From Acanthosepion pharaonis (taxonomy: Eukaryota; Mollusca; Cephalopoda; Sepiida; Sepiidae), in NCBI GenBank assembly GCA_903632075.3, contig CAHIKZ030000388.1:251501-315500 (forward strand): a stretch of DNA of 64,000 nucleotides. Direction: 5' to 3'. Of this stretch, positions 44,888 to 55,580 are shown piece after piece; positions within the stretch are counted from its first letter, which is position 1, and each line of letters begins with the position of its first letter. The notes beneath the pieces were generated by a model. The model was given only the letters and a program-made list of their open reading frames with translations, was not told the DNA's origin and made no database searches. The translations under genes were made by a program, and so were the position numbers.

Positions 44888-45675
44888 ACATAATAGTGAA
44901 ACTTAATAAGATTGAACCTAACATCGAATTCACACATGAATTTGAAATAAACGAAATTTCAATGGAATCTTATTAATACGCAGAAATAACAAATTAGATT
45001 TTTGAGTATCTTAAACCCACTAACAAAAACAATGTAATTAATTTCTATTTCCAACACAATCAAAAAATAAAATTAGGATTAGTCATAGGATTCCACCTGA
45101 GAGCCCTTATGATATCTAGCCCAGAATATGAAGAAGAGAAATAACATTAAGAAATCATTTAGACTTCTTGATAACACACATAAGTTCATACTCAATGCTA
45201 GAAAACAAGCTTACAAAATCCACAAATCACAAAAACTAGACACCATCAATAGCACTTCTAACAACAAAAAAATCCATAAACCTACCCTCTAATACACTTT
45301 CTACAAAACTTGTAAAGAAATTATTTATTCCTAATACTAGGGATCTTTACAACCATATCCAAGACAACTAAGAAAAAGAAATCCAACACCAATTCAGATA
45401 CTGGTAATTATCAAATAAATTTCTGACAATGTAAAAGCATTTATATAAGAGATACATCATGAAATCTGAAAGGCTGTATCTACCAGCATAAAAAAAGATT
45501 TACATTTAGACAACCATTCAAACTCATTCATAATACACAGGAACAAAACTGGACATAACTTTGATTTTACAAATGCCACCCAAATTAGAAAAGGACATAA
45601 TTCTTTGCACCAAAAATACTTTGAGGGATTACTAATAACAATATTACCAACTATAAACACACATAAAAAAAATTA
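44888..45675 (+). pseudogene. Penelope-like retroelement: RT end plus GIY-YIG endonuclease remnant
   Basis: Plus strand reads VKLNKIEPNIEFTHEFEINE, then NKNNVINFYFQHNQKIKLGL with VIGFHLRALMISSPEYEEEE, the order typical of the RT thumb region of Penelope-like elements. About 300 bp further on, ETS/NL-type residues are decayed but SIKKDLHLDNHSNSFIIH and KTGHNFDFTNATQI fit the GIY-YIG endonuclease that forms the C-terminus of these elements. Stops and frameshifts occur throughout. The RT catalytic part is missing. It stops just before a Tigger element. Confidence 0.7.
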
Positions 45676-45717
45676 CATTACCAACATTCATTGAATCCAT
45701 TCTTAAAGAATCTAATA

Positions 45718-46677
45718 CAGTAGAACCTCTTAGTACAAATGCACCATTATATGAGCAACTTGCTTTATGAGCTGCCATTTGTGAGCATTTTTCTATTGTA
45801 GGACAAGTAAAAATTTGCAGTACGAGCAACTGTCATTAACATGGAAGCAGCTGGTGACTGAGGTAAAAGGAAGTATTGTCAGATGATGTCATCTATTTCT
45901 AAGAAGCAGCACTGTCAAAGGCAAGGAGAAGTGTATCTGTGAATACCTAGAGTCCAAAACATTTATTCATTTTATTGGAGAAAATTCTTCAAGTATTTAT
46001 GTCACCTACCAATGCTATCAATTGCCTCCCTTTCCTGACAAGCACAGGGAGGAGTTGATGACAGAGGAAATTCAGCTTCTTCAGGAGCATCAAAACATGG
46101 AGGAGGTGAAGGAACTAGCCAGGGAGGAAAGTGTGTTGGAGGTTGCCCTCACAAGTGAGATCGAAGAAGTGCTGGTGATGTGGAAGAAAGCGTACAGTTT
46201 TGTGGGAAAATACCATCCACAAACATTAAGTGCGTGTTGTGTGGCTTCTTTGTTTAATGAAAATTGTGTTGACTATTTTTCAGGCATTTTGAAGTCAAGA
46301 ACAAAATAGATAATTGATAAGTTTCTAAAGAAACAATGAGCAAGTGCCAAAAGCAAATCAAATGCCACAAAAGTCCTTAAGTTCTGAGTGAAAACAACAG
46401 AAACTTTCTTATGGAAGGTTTAATGAAAGCTGTATATTTTTTTCATTCTCTCATATCATGTTCTGATTACATATACTTTTCATGATTTAATTTCTTATTG
46501 TCCATTTTTTTATATTTTGAAATTCTAAAATAGATATTTTGGATGCTTTGAGGGAACTGAAATGAATTAATTAATCTTCCATTAATTTCAGTGGGGAAAA
46601 AATGCTTTGTAATATGTGTAATTTGTAAATGAGCTTGGTCTGGGAACTAATTAAACTCATACTGGGTGGTCCTACTG
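45718..46677 (+). mobile_element. Tigger/pogo DNA transposon, internally deleted
   Basis: Starts CAGTAGAACCTCTTAGTA after a TA at 45716-45717 and ends in the inverted form (complement CAGTAGGACCACCCAGTATG). TIRs CAGTA-ACC match the pogo/Tigger type. The frame at 46022-46309 reads ELMTEEIQLLQEHQN and SEIEEVLVMWKKAYSFVGKY, HPQTLSACCVASLFNENC, the C-terminal tail of Tigger transposases (CENP-B related). The DNA-binding and DDE domains are absent, so it is non-autonomous. The right TA is replaced by a GT microsatellite. Confidence 0.8.
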
Positions 46678-46730
46678 TGTGTGTGTATGTGTGTGTGTGT
46701 GTATACACACACACACACACACACACACTG
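46676..46730. repeat. (GT)n(CA)n microsatellite
   Basis: Between Tigger and Tc1 remnants. Confidence 0.95.
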
Positions 46731-47110
46731 TACATTTCAAAAGTTTGAGGACAACCATAGTAATTTTTTAAATTGGGCCCAAAAGTAGTTGTTTCATACT
46801 TTAAATAAGAGAAAATTATTATACATGGTTAAAAAAAGTGAGACATGATATTTTATTAGACATTTTATTATGACGAAAAGGAAAAAAGAATTTTATGATT
46901 AAATTTTGCTCTCATCAATATATCCTCCTTTATCCTTGATTAGTGCAGCACAAATGTTTTGGAATTCATTAATAAAGTTTCTTAAAGAATAAGTTTAATA
47001 ACTGATTCCATTCTTTTTTAAATGACTCTAAGAGCTTTTTTTTCATTTTTTTTTTTACTCTTCTATCAAGTTCATCCCATGCTAATTCTGGGGGTGGCTT
47101 CAGACTTTTG
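46730..47110 (-). pseudogene. Tc1-like transposase C-terminal remnant
   Basis: Minus strand reads NXAWDELDRR near 47090-47060, then SWNQLLNLFF, NEFQNICAALIKDKGGYIDE and ends at an inverted-repeat-like TGTACATTTCAAAAGTTTGA. WDELDRRV and IKAKGG-type motifs are conserved in Tc1 transposases. The upstream part is lost at a TG/TA microsatellite. Confidence 0.8.
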
Positions 47111-47117
47111 TATTATA

Positions 47118-47172
<55 letters not shown>
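47118..47172. repeat. (TG)n(TA)n microsatellite
   Basis: Truncates the Tc1 remnant. Confidence 0.95.
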
Positions 47173-47174
<2 letters not shown>

Positions 47175-47179
<5 letters not shown>

Positions 47180-47943
47180 TAAAAATATGATTCCAATGCT
47201 ACATAAGAGTTCTCATGTTTTAAAAAAACAAAGGCGAAAACTTAAATATAATTATTTGAATTATATTGAGTTAAAGTACCAAGCTCTGTTCCATCTTCAA
47301 ATGAAATTTTATTTGAAATAACTAATTCCTAAAATTTACGTGTTTTATAAGCATATTCATTATTAATATTAAAATTACTATGTTAACGGCTAGAACAATT
47401 ATTTAAAGAAAAGGGGCATAAGGGTTAATAATTTGTATAAATATCTAAGTTACATTCAAAGACGTCAAGTCAGGGTAAGGTTGGGGTCATACACATGTAT
47501 AAAAGACTAAAAATAATAGAAGCATTAATAATAAAGAAAAAGCCAACTCACAACAATATTAACTATGAACATGGCCACAATGTGCTGACCATGTTTGGAA
47601 AATAAAAACATTCCCATCACTATAGATAACCATATATAAAAATCTACATATTCAATAAAAAAAAAAAAAAAAAAACATCCATGATAATGACTAATAAAAT
47701 AGCTGATACTGCTTGGCTCTATAAAACATTTGAACAATTTTTACACACTTTATGTTCAAAAAAGAAAATACTTTTGCTCCGCACAAGAAAAATTGAACAA
47801 AAAAGCTTAAGCGCAGTATCTTGCCAATCATTTTTAATGAAATGGGTATGCACTTAAAATAATGTTTGAAGAAAATTAGGAACTCAGCCAATTCTGCTAC
47901 CTTGGTTTCAACCTTTTGGTATCTTCAGGTGATTTCAGTCAAT

Positions 47944-47977
<34 letters not shown>

Positions 47978-48573
47978 ATTAAACATTTAATCTATTTCCT
48001 CACTTCTCTCTCACAAGATTATTATATATATATATATATATATAATAAGATGGAAACTTTAATTATCCATTTTGTTTATAATTTTTATTTCATGAACACT
48101 TAGATGTTCATCTCATCAGAACAAAAACCTTCTCCACAAATGGAGAAAGTACACCAGATGGACACTTTAGATTGGTAGTGGGGAGGTAAGGTGAGAGAGA
48201 GGGGTTGAGTAAAGACAGGGCTGAGAGATTATTGGTTAGTAGTAATCGGTTCCTTTGACCAAGAATTTACTCTACACTTTTTTAGATTTTAATGTTGGTT
48301 TGAATGTTACTTTGACCAATAACGTTTGCTTTGTTTTTATGCAGGATAAATCAGGTTGATTCAAATTGATTTAATTAAAGGGATATTAATCTAAATAAAA
48401 TTTGGTAAAAAATAAGCATTTGTTTTTAGGCAATGCATTTGTTAAAATCTTTAACAAATTTATTTGCATTGACAAGACCAGGAAAATGGTTTTCCCATGG
48501 CCATCTGTATGGGGTAATTTGTTTGGATTTCATTGATTGTAATTCACTTATATGCTCTATAATAAAAATTATA

Positions 48574-48575
<2 letters not shown>
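47175..48575. other. Unclassified AT-rich stretch with small (CT)n(TA)n and (TA)n runs
   Basis: TA runs lie at about 47957-47978 and 48024-48045. Two hairpin signatures lie beside them: complement of CTGAAGATACC..GGTTGAAAC at about 47897-47925, and complement of CTGATGAGATGAACA..TGTTCATGAAA at about 48090-48120. No coding signal. Confidence 0.5.
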
Positions 48576-48577
<2 letters not shown>

Positions 48578-48628
<51 letters not shown>

Positions 48629-48637
48629 AACATGTTT

Positions 48638-48668
<31 letters not shown>

Positions 48669-48716
48669 ACTCAAACAGTAATATTCCATGGTTATAACCA
48701 TGGAATATTAGTTATT

Positions 48717-48762
<46 letters not shown>

Positions 48763-48765
48763 TGT
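48578..48765. repeat. Cluster of (TA)n runs with a palindrome
   Basis: TA runs at 48578-48628, 48640-48667 and 48721-48759. Between them ATTCCATGGTTATAACCATGGAAT is a perfect short palindrome (24 bases, half shown: ATTCCATGGTTA). Confidence 0.9.
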
Positions 48766-49588
48766 GTATGTATGTATATGTATGTGAAAAATGTGTGTAT
48801 ATGGATGTAGATGAATATGTGTATGTGTGGATATGTGAATATATTTTTATACTTTTCTATGTGTGTACATGGGTATATGTATGTGTGTATACGCCTATGT
48901 GTATGTATATACGTGTATATGTTATTGTGTATGTGTGTATTCGCATGTGTTTTTGAACATAGAAATATAGGTCCTTGCTGGATTAGGTAATCGTTATATT
49001 TATTTTTTATACGTTTATATTTGATTTGTAACCTGTAGTCGATATTAAATTTGTCAAATTTTCTCAATTACAAAGCAGCCCTTTAAGTAAACGCAATTTT
49101 ACTTTCCTTCGCCCCATCTCTCTCCCCCACCTCGTCTTTCCCTCCCTCTTATTCTAACATTAGATTGTCTATGGTGTGTGTATGTCACCACGAAATGTAT
49201 CTTTATGCATTAGACATCCGACAACATTCATTTTTCTCTTACTTAAACCCCTTCTACCCACCTCTCCTAATATTCTCTCTGTTAAGGTTTAATCTCCCTC
49301 CTCCTCATACTTACACTCTCTCTAAATTCTGTTTTTATTTCCGGAGTTGTTTTTTCTGTTTTCTTTTTCGAATTTGTAGGTCTGATGAATTGGATCGTAT
49401 TTACGATTCCAATGGAATAAATTATGACCATGGAATATTAGTGTTTAAGCCTTTTTATTATGTCCTTACTCTGTCCTGGACATTGAGTTCTACCTGGATT
49501 CTTCCTCTTGGAATTTTTATTCAAAAAATATACATGTATGGGTATTTATATATTTTGCATATGTATGTATATTTACCACTAATATCAT
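48766..49588. other. Unclassified; (TG)/(TATG)-rich then pyrimidine-rich
   Basis: 48766-48960 is a degenerate TGTGTATATG stretch. 49090-49370 is pyrimidine-rich. At 49391 CTGATGAATTGGATCG with CGATTCCAAT forms a strong hairpin followed by GGAAT. A 150-codon plus frame is not credible as a gene; it is built from low-complexity text. Confidence 0.5.
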
Positions 49589-49639
49589 TTATATATATAT
49601 ATATATATATATATTGACCACTAATATTATCAATATATA

Positions 49640-49692
<53 letters not shown>
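49589..49692. repeat. (TA)n and (GT)n(TA)n runs
   Basis: TA at 49589-49614 and a GT/TA tract at 49633-49692, with the phrase CACTAATAT on each side. Confidence 0.95.
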
Positions 49693-49698
<6 letters not shown>

Positions 49699-49722
49699 GG
49701 TTGTGTTATTTTTTAATAATAT

Positions 49723-50010
49723 CAGTCAATTATGTGCCATGTGTGATACACGTTTAGGTGATTATGTATTTTTGATACATGACTGACGAAGCAGATTTTT
49801 TCTTGCAGTAGGTTGCCATTTCTTTCTGCAGTAGACCAATTGCTTTCTAAGGCTATAGAACCCAGTCTGTCCTGCTATTTACCCATAGCTGGGGGGAGAA
49901 GAAAGGGACTCATACCTTTCCCAAGGGTATTAGCACATAAGTGAATGTAATGGAGTCGACTGGAATTCAAACTCAATCTGAGCCGCTATCTGTTACTCCA
50001 TGGTGCCTCC
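49723..50010 (-). mobile_element. SINE family A with 11-bp target duplication
   Basis: Exact TTTAATAATAT at 49712-49722 and 50011-50021. Landmarks CAGTCTGTCCTGCTATTTAC and GGAATTCAAACTC. A short deletion between the B and A boxes. Confidence 0.85.
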
Positions 50011-50021
50011 TTTAATAATAT

Positions 50022-50840
50022 AGCATTTTTTAAATAAAAATTGTGGCCTGTTTTATTTATATATGACACATAGGAATTTTATGAGTCATCCCAACAGAGG
50101 TCTCATCTGTGCTCATAAATACATTTTAGATTTTTAGACATTTCGGCTTTATATTTCTTGTGGCATTGCAGGCTGTTTATCTTATAAATCTTAACTTCTG
50201 ACACATTGTTGATTCTATGATTTTGCTGACCAAATCAATCGATTGTCTTGGAGCTAGTAGTTATAAATTTTGTGTTTGGAAATATTAAGTGTTTTTCGAA
50301 TTCGGTAGACAAAGAATTTGTTTGTAGAATTATAAGCTTAGTATTTTTGTTGTTGATTGTACTCAATAAAATCGATTGAAAATATAAAAATGAACAAAGA
50401 TCAATAGAAAGCCCAATGTTAGGGAAAACTCAAAGGGTTGTATCAAAGAAAATAAGAGATATAGAAGACATCAAATGAAAGATTTCAGTTAAGGTGAAAC
50501 ACGTAGCCAGAAGATATCATATGGAGTAAAAGGAGACTTGGTTGGGATGGAAACAAACAGAAAACACAGACCAAACAGAAAATGGAGAGATGTGATAGAG
50601 GGGTGTGCTGATAAAACATGACTGATAAAAATAGTGTTCATAAATCTTTAGATTTCAAGATGCCTTGCCTCTATAAAGCAGTCATTAAAAAAATATGAGA
50701 ATATGTAAAAATATAATTATTGTTTAAAAATTTTTTAAGGTATTGAATTATTTTTCTTTTACAACACCCAGCAATTTATTTTGTTTTATAACTGGCTTTG
50801 GTTGAAGAGTTAGTATTTATTTGGCTAAGCCACCTTTAGG
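50022..50840. other. Unclassified stretch
   Basis: AT-rich, no shared repeat and no credible coding frame. Confidence 0.45.
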
Positions 50841-50844
50841 AAGC

Positions 50845-52190
50845 ATAGGTTGTGCAGTGGGGGTGTAATGCAGTGATTCTCAATGTGTCATGAGACACAA
50901 AATATTGTCATTTCTAGTGATCGAGGGCTCAGAATAAAACATTCAATGATACCCATTGAAAATATGTGTCCTTGTGACGAATAAAAAGAAAACAGCAACC
51001 AGCGAGTAAATTCAAGCTCTCCCAACTGGTATTCCAACCTTGAGTTGTTCCTTCTTGAGTTCTGTCTCAAAATCGCACTAACAGACTTTTCTAGCCGCCA
51101 ACCGTGAACGTCACTCAAAGCACCGCGCACTGAGAAAAATTAGTTGCTTTTATATTTGTCCATATATCCATAATCCCTTGCGTCTTCATACAATCCCATA
51201 ATTCATTGCGTCCCTGTCCCATAATGCATTGCATCTTTATTGCATAAAAATGCAATGCAAGTCCCCCCTAATTCTTTTATGTTATCTGGCTGAGGACGGA
51301 TTATGGCAGAGCGGTAAGTGATTTTTTCTCCCTCATTTCAACTGCAGTAGCTTTACATGCTAAGCAAATACAGGCTCTTTTTTGGCGGGGACAAGGCAAG
51401 TCACAACCAGTTGTGCTCGTCCCAGGTTCTGTCTCATCATGTCTGCCACAGTCCTCCATATAGGATACAGGATGATGGTACCCACTGATACATTTTGGCT
51501 TTCAATACAAAAGGAATATCCCAGTTTAAATAAAAAGACTTTATCAGTTTTATTGCAATTTTCTACTTCTTATTTATGTGAAGTAGGTTTCTCAACCCTA
51601 AATAACATCAAAAATAAAAAGCAAGAAAGACTATGCTTAACTGAGGCAGGAATGAGAGTCTGTTTATCTTACATCTGACCAAATATTGAAGAAATCAAGA
51701 AAAAACATCAGGCACAGTTTTCACACTAAGCTGTACAAATAGAAAAATTGAAATAAAGTAAGTTCATATTTAGGTGTGTATTTTTTTATATCTATGGTTT
51801 TATTTCAAAACATTTAAATATACACTCTTTAAAAAATTTGCTAAGTGTGCCAAGGTATTTTCATTTGCTCTTTGGTGTGCTATTGCTTAAAAAGTTTGAG
51901 AAACAAGTTAATGGTTAGCAGCTTAGAATGAGAAATCAGAGGGCAGAGATTGACTTCCAGTTGGGTTCATTACTTGCACTTACACACAAATACCTCTGGG
52001 AAAGATATGAATCCACCTCTTCTCTGAACAGCAAAACTGACTGTGGGTCCTAGAGCCTTGTTTTATCAACCAGGCTACTTCAGAAAGAAATAGAACCCTA
52101 CTGCGGGAAAATATTCTGCCAAGTTAGTCATGAATCGAAAGAGACATGATCGCCCAAGTGTGTATCAGGTGTGGTACTTAACCGACTGTG
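50845..52190 (+). mobile_element. SINE family A split by a hAT element
   Basis: Head piece GGGGGTGTAATG (50845-50870) and the rest (TTAATGGTTAGCAGCTTAGA onward, 51906-52190) together rebuild the family A order, including AGTCATGAATCGAAAGAGAC and CCCAAGTGTGTATCAGG at the 3' end. The intervening 1.03 kb is the hAT below. The target TAATG phrase occurs on both sides. Confidence 0.7.
50871..51905 (+). mobile_element. hAT transposon with transposase C-terminal remnant
   Basis: Ends are hAT-like: CAGTGATTCTCAATG on the left and the complement of TTTCTCAAACTT on the right. The frame around 51469-51720 reads TFWLSIQKEYPSLNKKTLSV, LLQFSTSYLCEVGFSTLNNI and KNKKQERLCLTE: the C-terminal hAT dimerisation domain, of the type seen in ZBED5-like transposases. 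The BED finger and catalytic domains are missing, so the copy is non-autonomous. Confidence 0.8.
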
Positions 52191-52254
52191 GAAGCAAATT
52201 TGTGGAAAGACTGGCACTTTTGAAAAGTTTAATTGAATTTGATCTGCCAAAAAA

Positions 52255-52284
52255 ACAAAAAAGGACCCCCCAAAGGAAACCCCC

Positions 52285-52323
<39 letters not shown>

Positions 52324-52394
52324 AAAAAGGAAAAAAAACAAAAAGGAAAAAAAACAAAAAGGAAAAAAAACAAAAAGGAAAAAAAACAAAAAGG

Positions 52395-52434
<40 letters not shown>

Positions 52435-52475
52435 ACCCCCGAAAAAAAACAAAAAAGGAAAAAAAAAAAAAACGT
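52255..52475. repeat. Poly(A)-rich array with exact 16-bp unit
   Basis: CAAAAAGGAAAAAAAA repeats five times with C at 52323, 52339, 52355, 52371 and 52387, inside longer A runs and flanked by GGACCCCC blocks (52262 and 52433). Lysine-rich open frames here are artefacts. Sequencing or assembly error in such tracts is likely. Confidence 0.85.
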
Positions 52476-52820
52476 CCATGTGCAGTGGGATCATTCTTAT
52501 CCTAAAAAGATTATTTGCAAAATCAATATTTCCAAAGCAATTTTTGGGAGGAAAGATGGAAAAATAAGAAGTTAGGGAGTTCTTTACTCAAATTCTACAA
52601 AAAACAAATAAAAAAAAAACAAAAACAGACAAAACAATCAGGTATTAAAAAAAACCAATAATGGCTTTAAGGAGTGATGGTGGCTACAAATATCTTAAGG
52701 AAGGAAGAATAAAATGTAGAGAAATAGAAAATTAAGAATAGGATATTAAAAAAATTAGCATTTAAAATGAAAAGACATACAGTAAAATACATTTAACTGA
52801 AACAAAGAAAAAAAATAGCA
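52475..52820. other. AT-rich stretch, nothing recognised
   Basis: No shared repeat or coding signal. Confidence 0.45.
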
Positions 52821-52825
52821 TCTAA

Positions 52826-54056
52826 AAGATTATACACGGTGCAATGGGTAAATTGTCGCCATTTTGTATTTTTAAATTCGCACATGTGCGTTGTTTGTTT
52901 TTGATTTTTGTTGACTGTACAATATAGTACGGTCAGTTGGGCGCCGTCTGTAAGAAAAAGAGCACCATGACGCAATTCACAACACCAGAAACTTGGAAAG
53001 CGCATACTGTATTGCTTGGCATTTGCACTGGAAACTCCAATACAAACATTTCAGAGTATTTGAGTGTCAATTTGAGGACAGTGCAGAGGATTCAGAAAGA
53101 GTTGGATGAGTCTAATGGTGATTAATTGTTTGTTTGTTTGTTTGTTTGTGTTTTACGACATATTGACCTCCTCAGTCATTTAATGTCAAATCAGGTTATT
53201 ATTGGAATATTATTTTCCAATATAATAGTCCCTTCCATTTCCACAAACGGAGAGGTTTGCCATGCTGAAAAAGGTTTTTAGAAATGAAATGGTTTGTGAA
53301 AAAAATCTGGTTCTGTCAAAAAAATTTTTTGTAGAGAATTGTATCGTAGGAAGTTTCTTCCTTTTTGAGAAATGGTATGCAGAAAGAATCAGATTTTGTT
53401 GAAAACATTCCTTGCAGCAAAAGTTTGCAGAAAACTCCCAACTTTTTTTATGTTTTTAGATTTTTGGTACAAATTGACTGCTTTCAGGAACGATATTATG
53501 TTATCCATGTCAGTATTTTGGAACAGTTCCTTCATGTTACTTGCACTATAAAGCGTTTCTCTTATATGGGCTAGGTCAGTACATTCAATGAGAATGTGTT
53601 CTAATGGTGATTAAGATGGTGTTTGGAGTGATCCCTAGTGACTGCAATGTTATGCCTCCATTCATCTTCCCATAGGGCCTCAAGACTCAACATGGAGGCC
53701 TACATCAAGTGCCTTGAAGAAATAGTGCTGTCCTGGGTCAAGAGAGTAGCTGTTAGAAGACTATATCTGACAACAAGACTCTGCATTATGCCACGCAAGC
53801 AGAAGAACACAGTCATGGTTATCAAACAATTTTTTGTGACCACATCACTCCTTACATCTGGCTGTCTATCTCCCCAAATTGTAATCCCCTTGATTATTAT
53901 GTGTGGGGTGCAGTTGAACGAAAGACCAAGAAAAGTCTTTGTAATGCCAAAGATGAACTGAAGGCAAGGATTATGGTAGCATTCACCAATTTAAACAAGG
54001 GGACTGCCCAGAAGAGTTGCAGGTGATTCCGAAGTTGTCTGGAGGCTACTCTTCAT
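52826..54056 (+). pseudogene. Mariner-like transposase, internally deleted and split by a LINE
   Basis: TIR-like start TACACGGTGCAATGGG at about 52834. Frame 52967-53124 reads MTQFTTPETWKAHTVLLGIC, then NISEYLSVNLRTVQRIQKEL and DESNGD: an HTH N-terminus. After the insert the sequence resumes at MVFGV (53613 on) and continues with MEAYIKCLEEIVLSWVKRVA, then in other frames NNFCDHITPN-, PNCNPLDYYVWGAVERKT- and CNAKDELKARIMVAFTNLN-type pieces. NPLDYYVWG carries the last catalytic Asp. About 170 residues between the halves are missing. Confidence 0.8.
53125..53599 (-). mobile_element. 5'-truncated LINE inserted in the mariner
   Basis: Flanked by a 14-bp target duplication TCTAATGGTGATTA (53111-53124 and 53600-53613). 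On the minus strand it starts HILIECTDLAHI-like (HxxxEC zinc-type motif found after the RT of Jockey-type LINEs), then SNMKELFQNTDMDNI and FLKAVNLYQK, and ends in a (CAAA)n tail at 53125-53148. This is a third LINE family. Frame broken downstream. Confidence 0.8.
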
Positions 54057-54490
54057 TATTTACATTACACGGACTATTGTCCTCATCTTTGTCGCCATAT
54101 TTATTACAACGTTTCAGCCATTGTATGCTCCAGCCTTCTTCAGGTGGTTGGAATGTTGAACTGAACCCTTTATTTCGCTCACTGTGGTAGACTGTTCTAG
54201 TTCCACGGGCCATGTTTGATGGACATCAGTTATCAGTTATCTCCTGTTAATTTCCCTCTGAAAGGTCTCCACTGCCTTAACCGGGTATTGAACTCACACT
54301 CTTTGGGTCCTATCACTGGATCTAATTTATCCACTGTGCCATGTGTCCTCAAGTTCGACATTCCAACCACCTGAAGAAGGCCGGAGTGTACAACGGCCGA
54401 AACGTTGTAATAAATATGGTGACAAAGATGAGGACAATAGTCTGAGCATTGTAAATAATGTACATAATACCTCATCTCAGAAATATAGAC
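54057..54490. mobile_element. SINE family D, full minus copy plus inverted tail
   Basis: Minus copy 54057-54350: head CACATGGCACAGTGGATAAA (complement) with B-box-like GTGAGTTCAATACCCGG, and tail CTGAAGAAGGCTGGAGC..GAAACGTTG. A plus-oriented tail follows at 54360-54490 with CTGAAGAAGGCCGGAGTGTA and ACGGCCGAAACGTTG, forming a perfect GGCCG/CGGCC stem. This is the best copy of the family. Confidence 0.8.
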
Positions 54491-54494
54491 AAAT

Positions 54495-55160
54495 TTACTC
54501 TTTAGCATTTCAAGATATTTTTGTGTAATTTTAGTGAATATATCTGTCAAAATGCGATGTCAGTGTTATTTTCATTTTTTTGTGTAATTTAGACGACAAT
54601 TTATCCATCGCACCCAGTATTAAAATGACTGGTTTTAATGAAGAAACACCTGAATCGTAAATAGGAAAAAAATATGAAAGGACTAGACCAGGGGATCCCA
54701 ACCTTTTTTTGTATCATTGCCCACATTCACATGGAAAAATTTTCCACTGCCCACCTGTATAGTAAATATTCAAAAGCATACCAAAATTGTTTGGTAAAAG
54801 TCTGTTACTGGTTCATAAACTGACTTTATGATGTAGTAAAACATGCCAAATGGCGGTAATAAATAATACTGCCCCTACCATATTAAAGAACAAACAAAAC
54901 CATATATATATATATATATATATAAACTTCAGTTCTACAGTTAGGGTCAGTATTGCAAGTATTGACAAAAAAACAATTTTTGTTAATAATTATAAAATTA
55001 AGAAAATATACACTACTAGAAACTAATAAAAATTCAGCAAATATTTTTTTGTTTTTCAGGGTCTTCCCTTATCTGATTTATATTAAAAAAATGTTAATGA
55101 AACTCCTCAAAGCTGTAGAAAGTATCACAATGCTCATTGCAGTGGATATTTATATATTTT
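54495..55160. other. Unclassified, with a hAT-like end and a short (TA)n
   Basis: CAGGGGATCCCAACCTTTTT at about 54690 resembles the terminal sequence of hAT elements; no matching right end is seen. A TA run lies at 54902-54924. Confidence 0.5.
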
Positions 55161-55164
55161 TCTT

Positions 55165-55580
55165 TTTAATCATTTCACCCCAAGGAAGGCAGGAATGCCA
55201 CTAGTATGCAAAGGGTTACAGGTAGTAAAGTGAAAGAGAAGACTGAAAATAGGGAGGATTGAGGAAAGGAATAAAGATGAATCAAGCTCAAGAAGACAGA
55301 AAATGGTGATTGATGTTGCATTCAAATTTTTGAAGATTGTGTTTATCAGGGAAGCAAGTAAACAAAAGAGAGTTCCACAAGCAGGAAGTGCGAGAAAAGA
55401 AACTATTGGAGTAGAAGTGGTGGTTGCATTTCATTATTTCAACAATAAAAGGGTGTGATCTAGTTGCCAAGCTAGTAGCACACTTAAATTCATGTATTCA
55501 GAGCACCAGGGAAATAAACTTATCAGAGCAGTTGCCATGAAAATATTTGTAGAACAGACAGAGGGAATCATATGTTAGGG
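55165..55580 (-). mobile_element. LINE family J 3' end
   Basis: Minus frame 55470-55288 reads ATRSHPFIVEIMKCNHHFYS, NSFFSRTSCLWNSLLFTCFP and DKHNLQKFECNINHH. 3' UTR to 55170. No R300 insert. Confidence 0.85.

Noticed and set aside
49165..49617. 150-codon plus-strand frame
   Set aside because: Pyrimidine-rich low-complexity text ending in a TA run; no splice sites, no family.
52130..52567. Lysine-rich or phenylalanine-rich frames up to 145 codons
   Set aside because: Translation of a poly(A) array.
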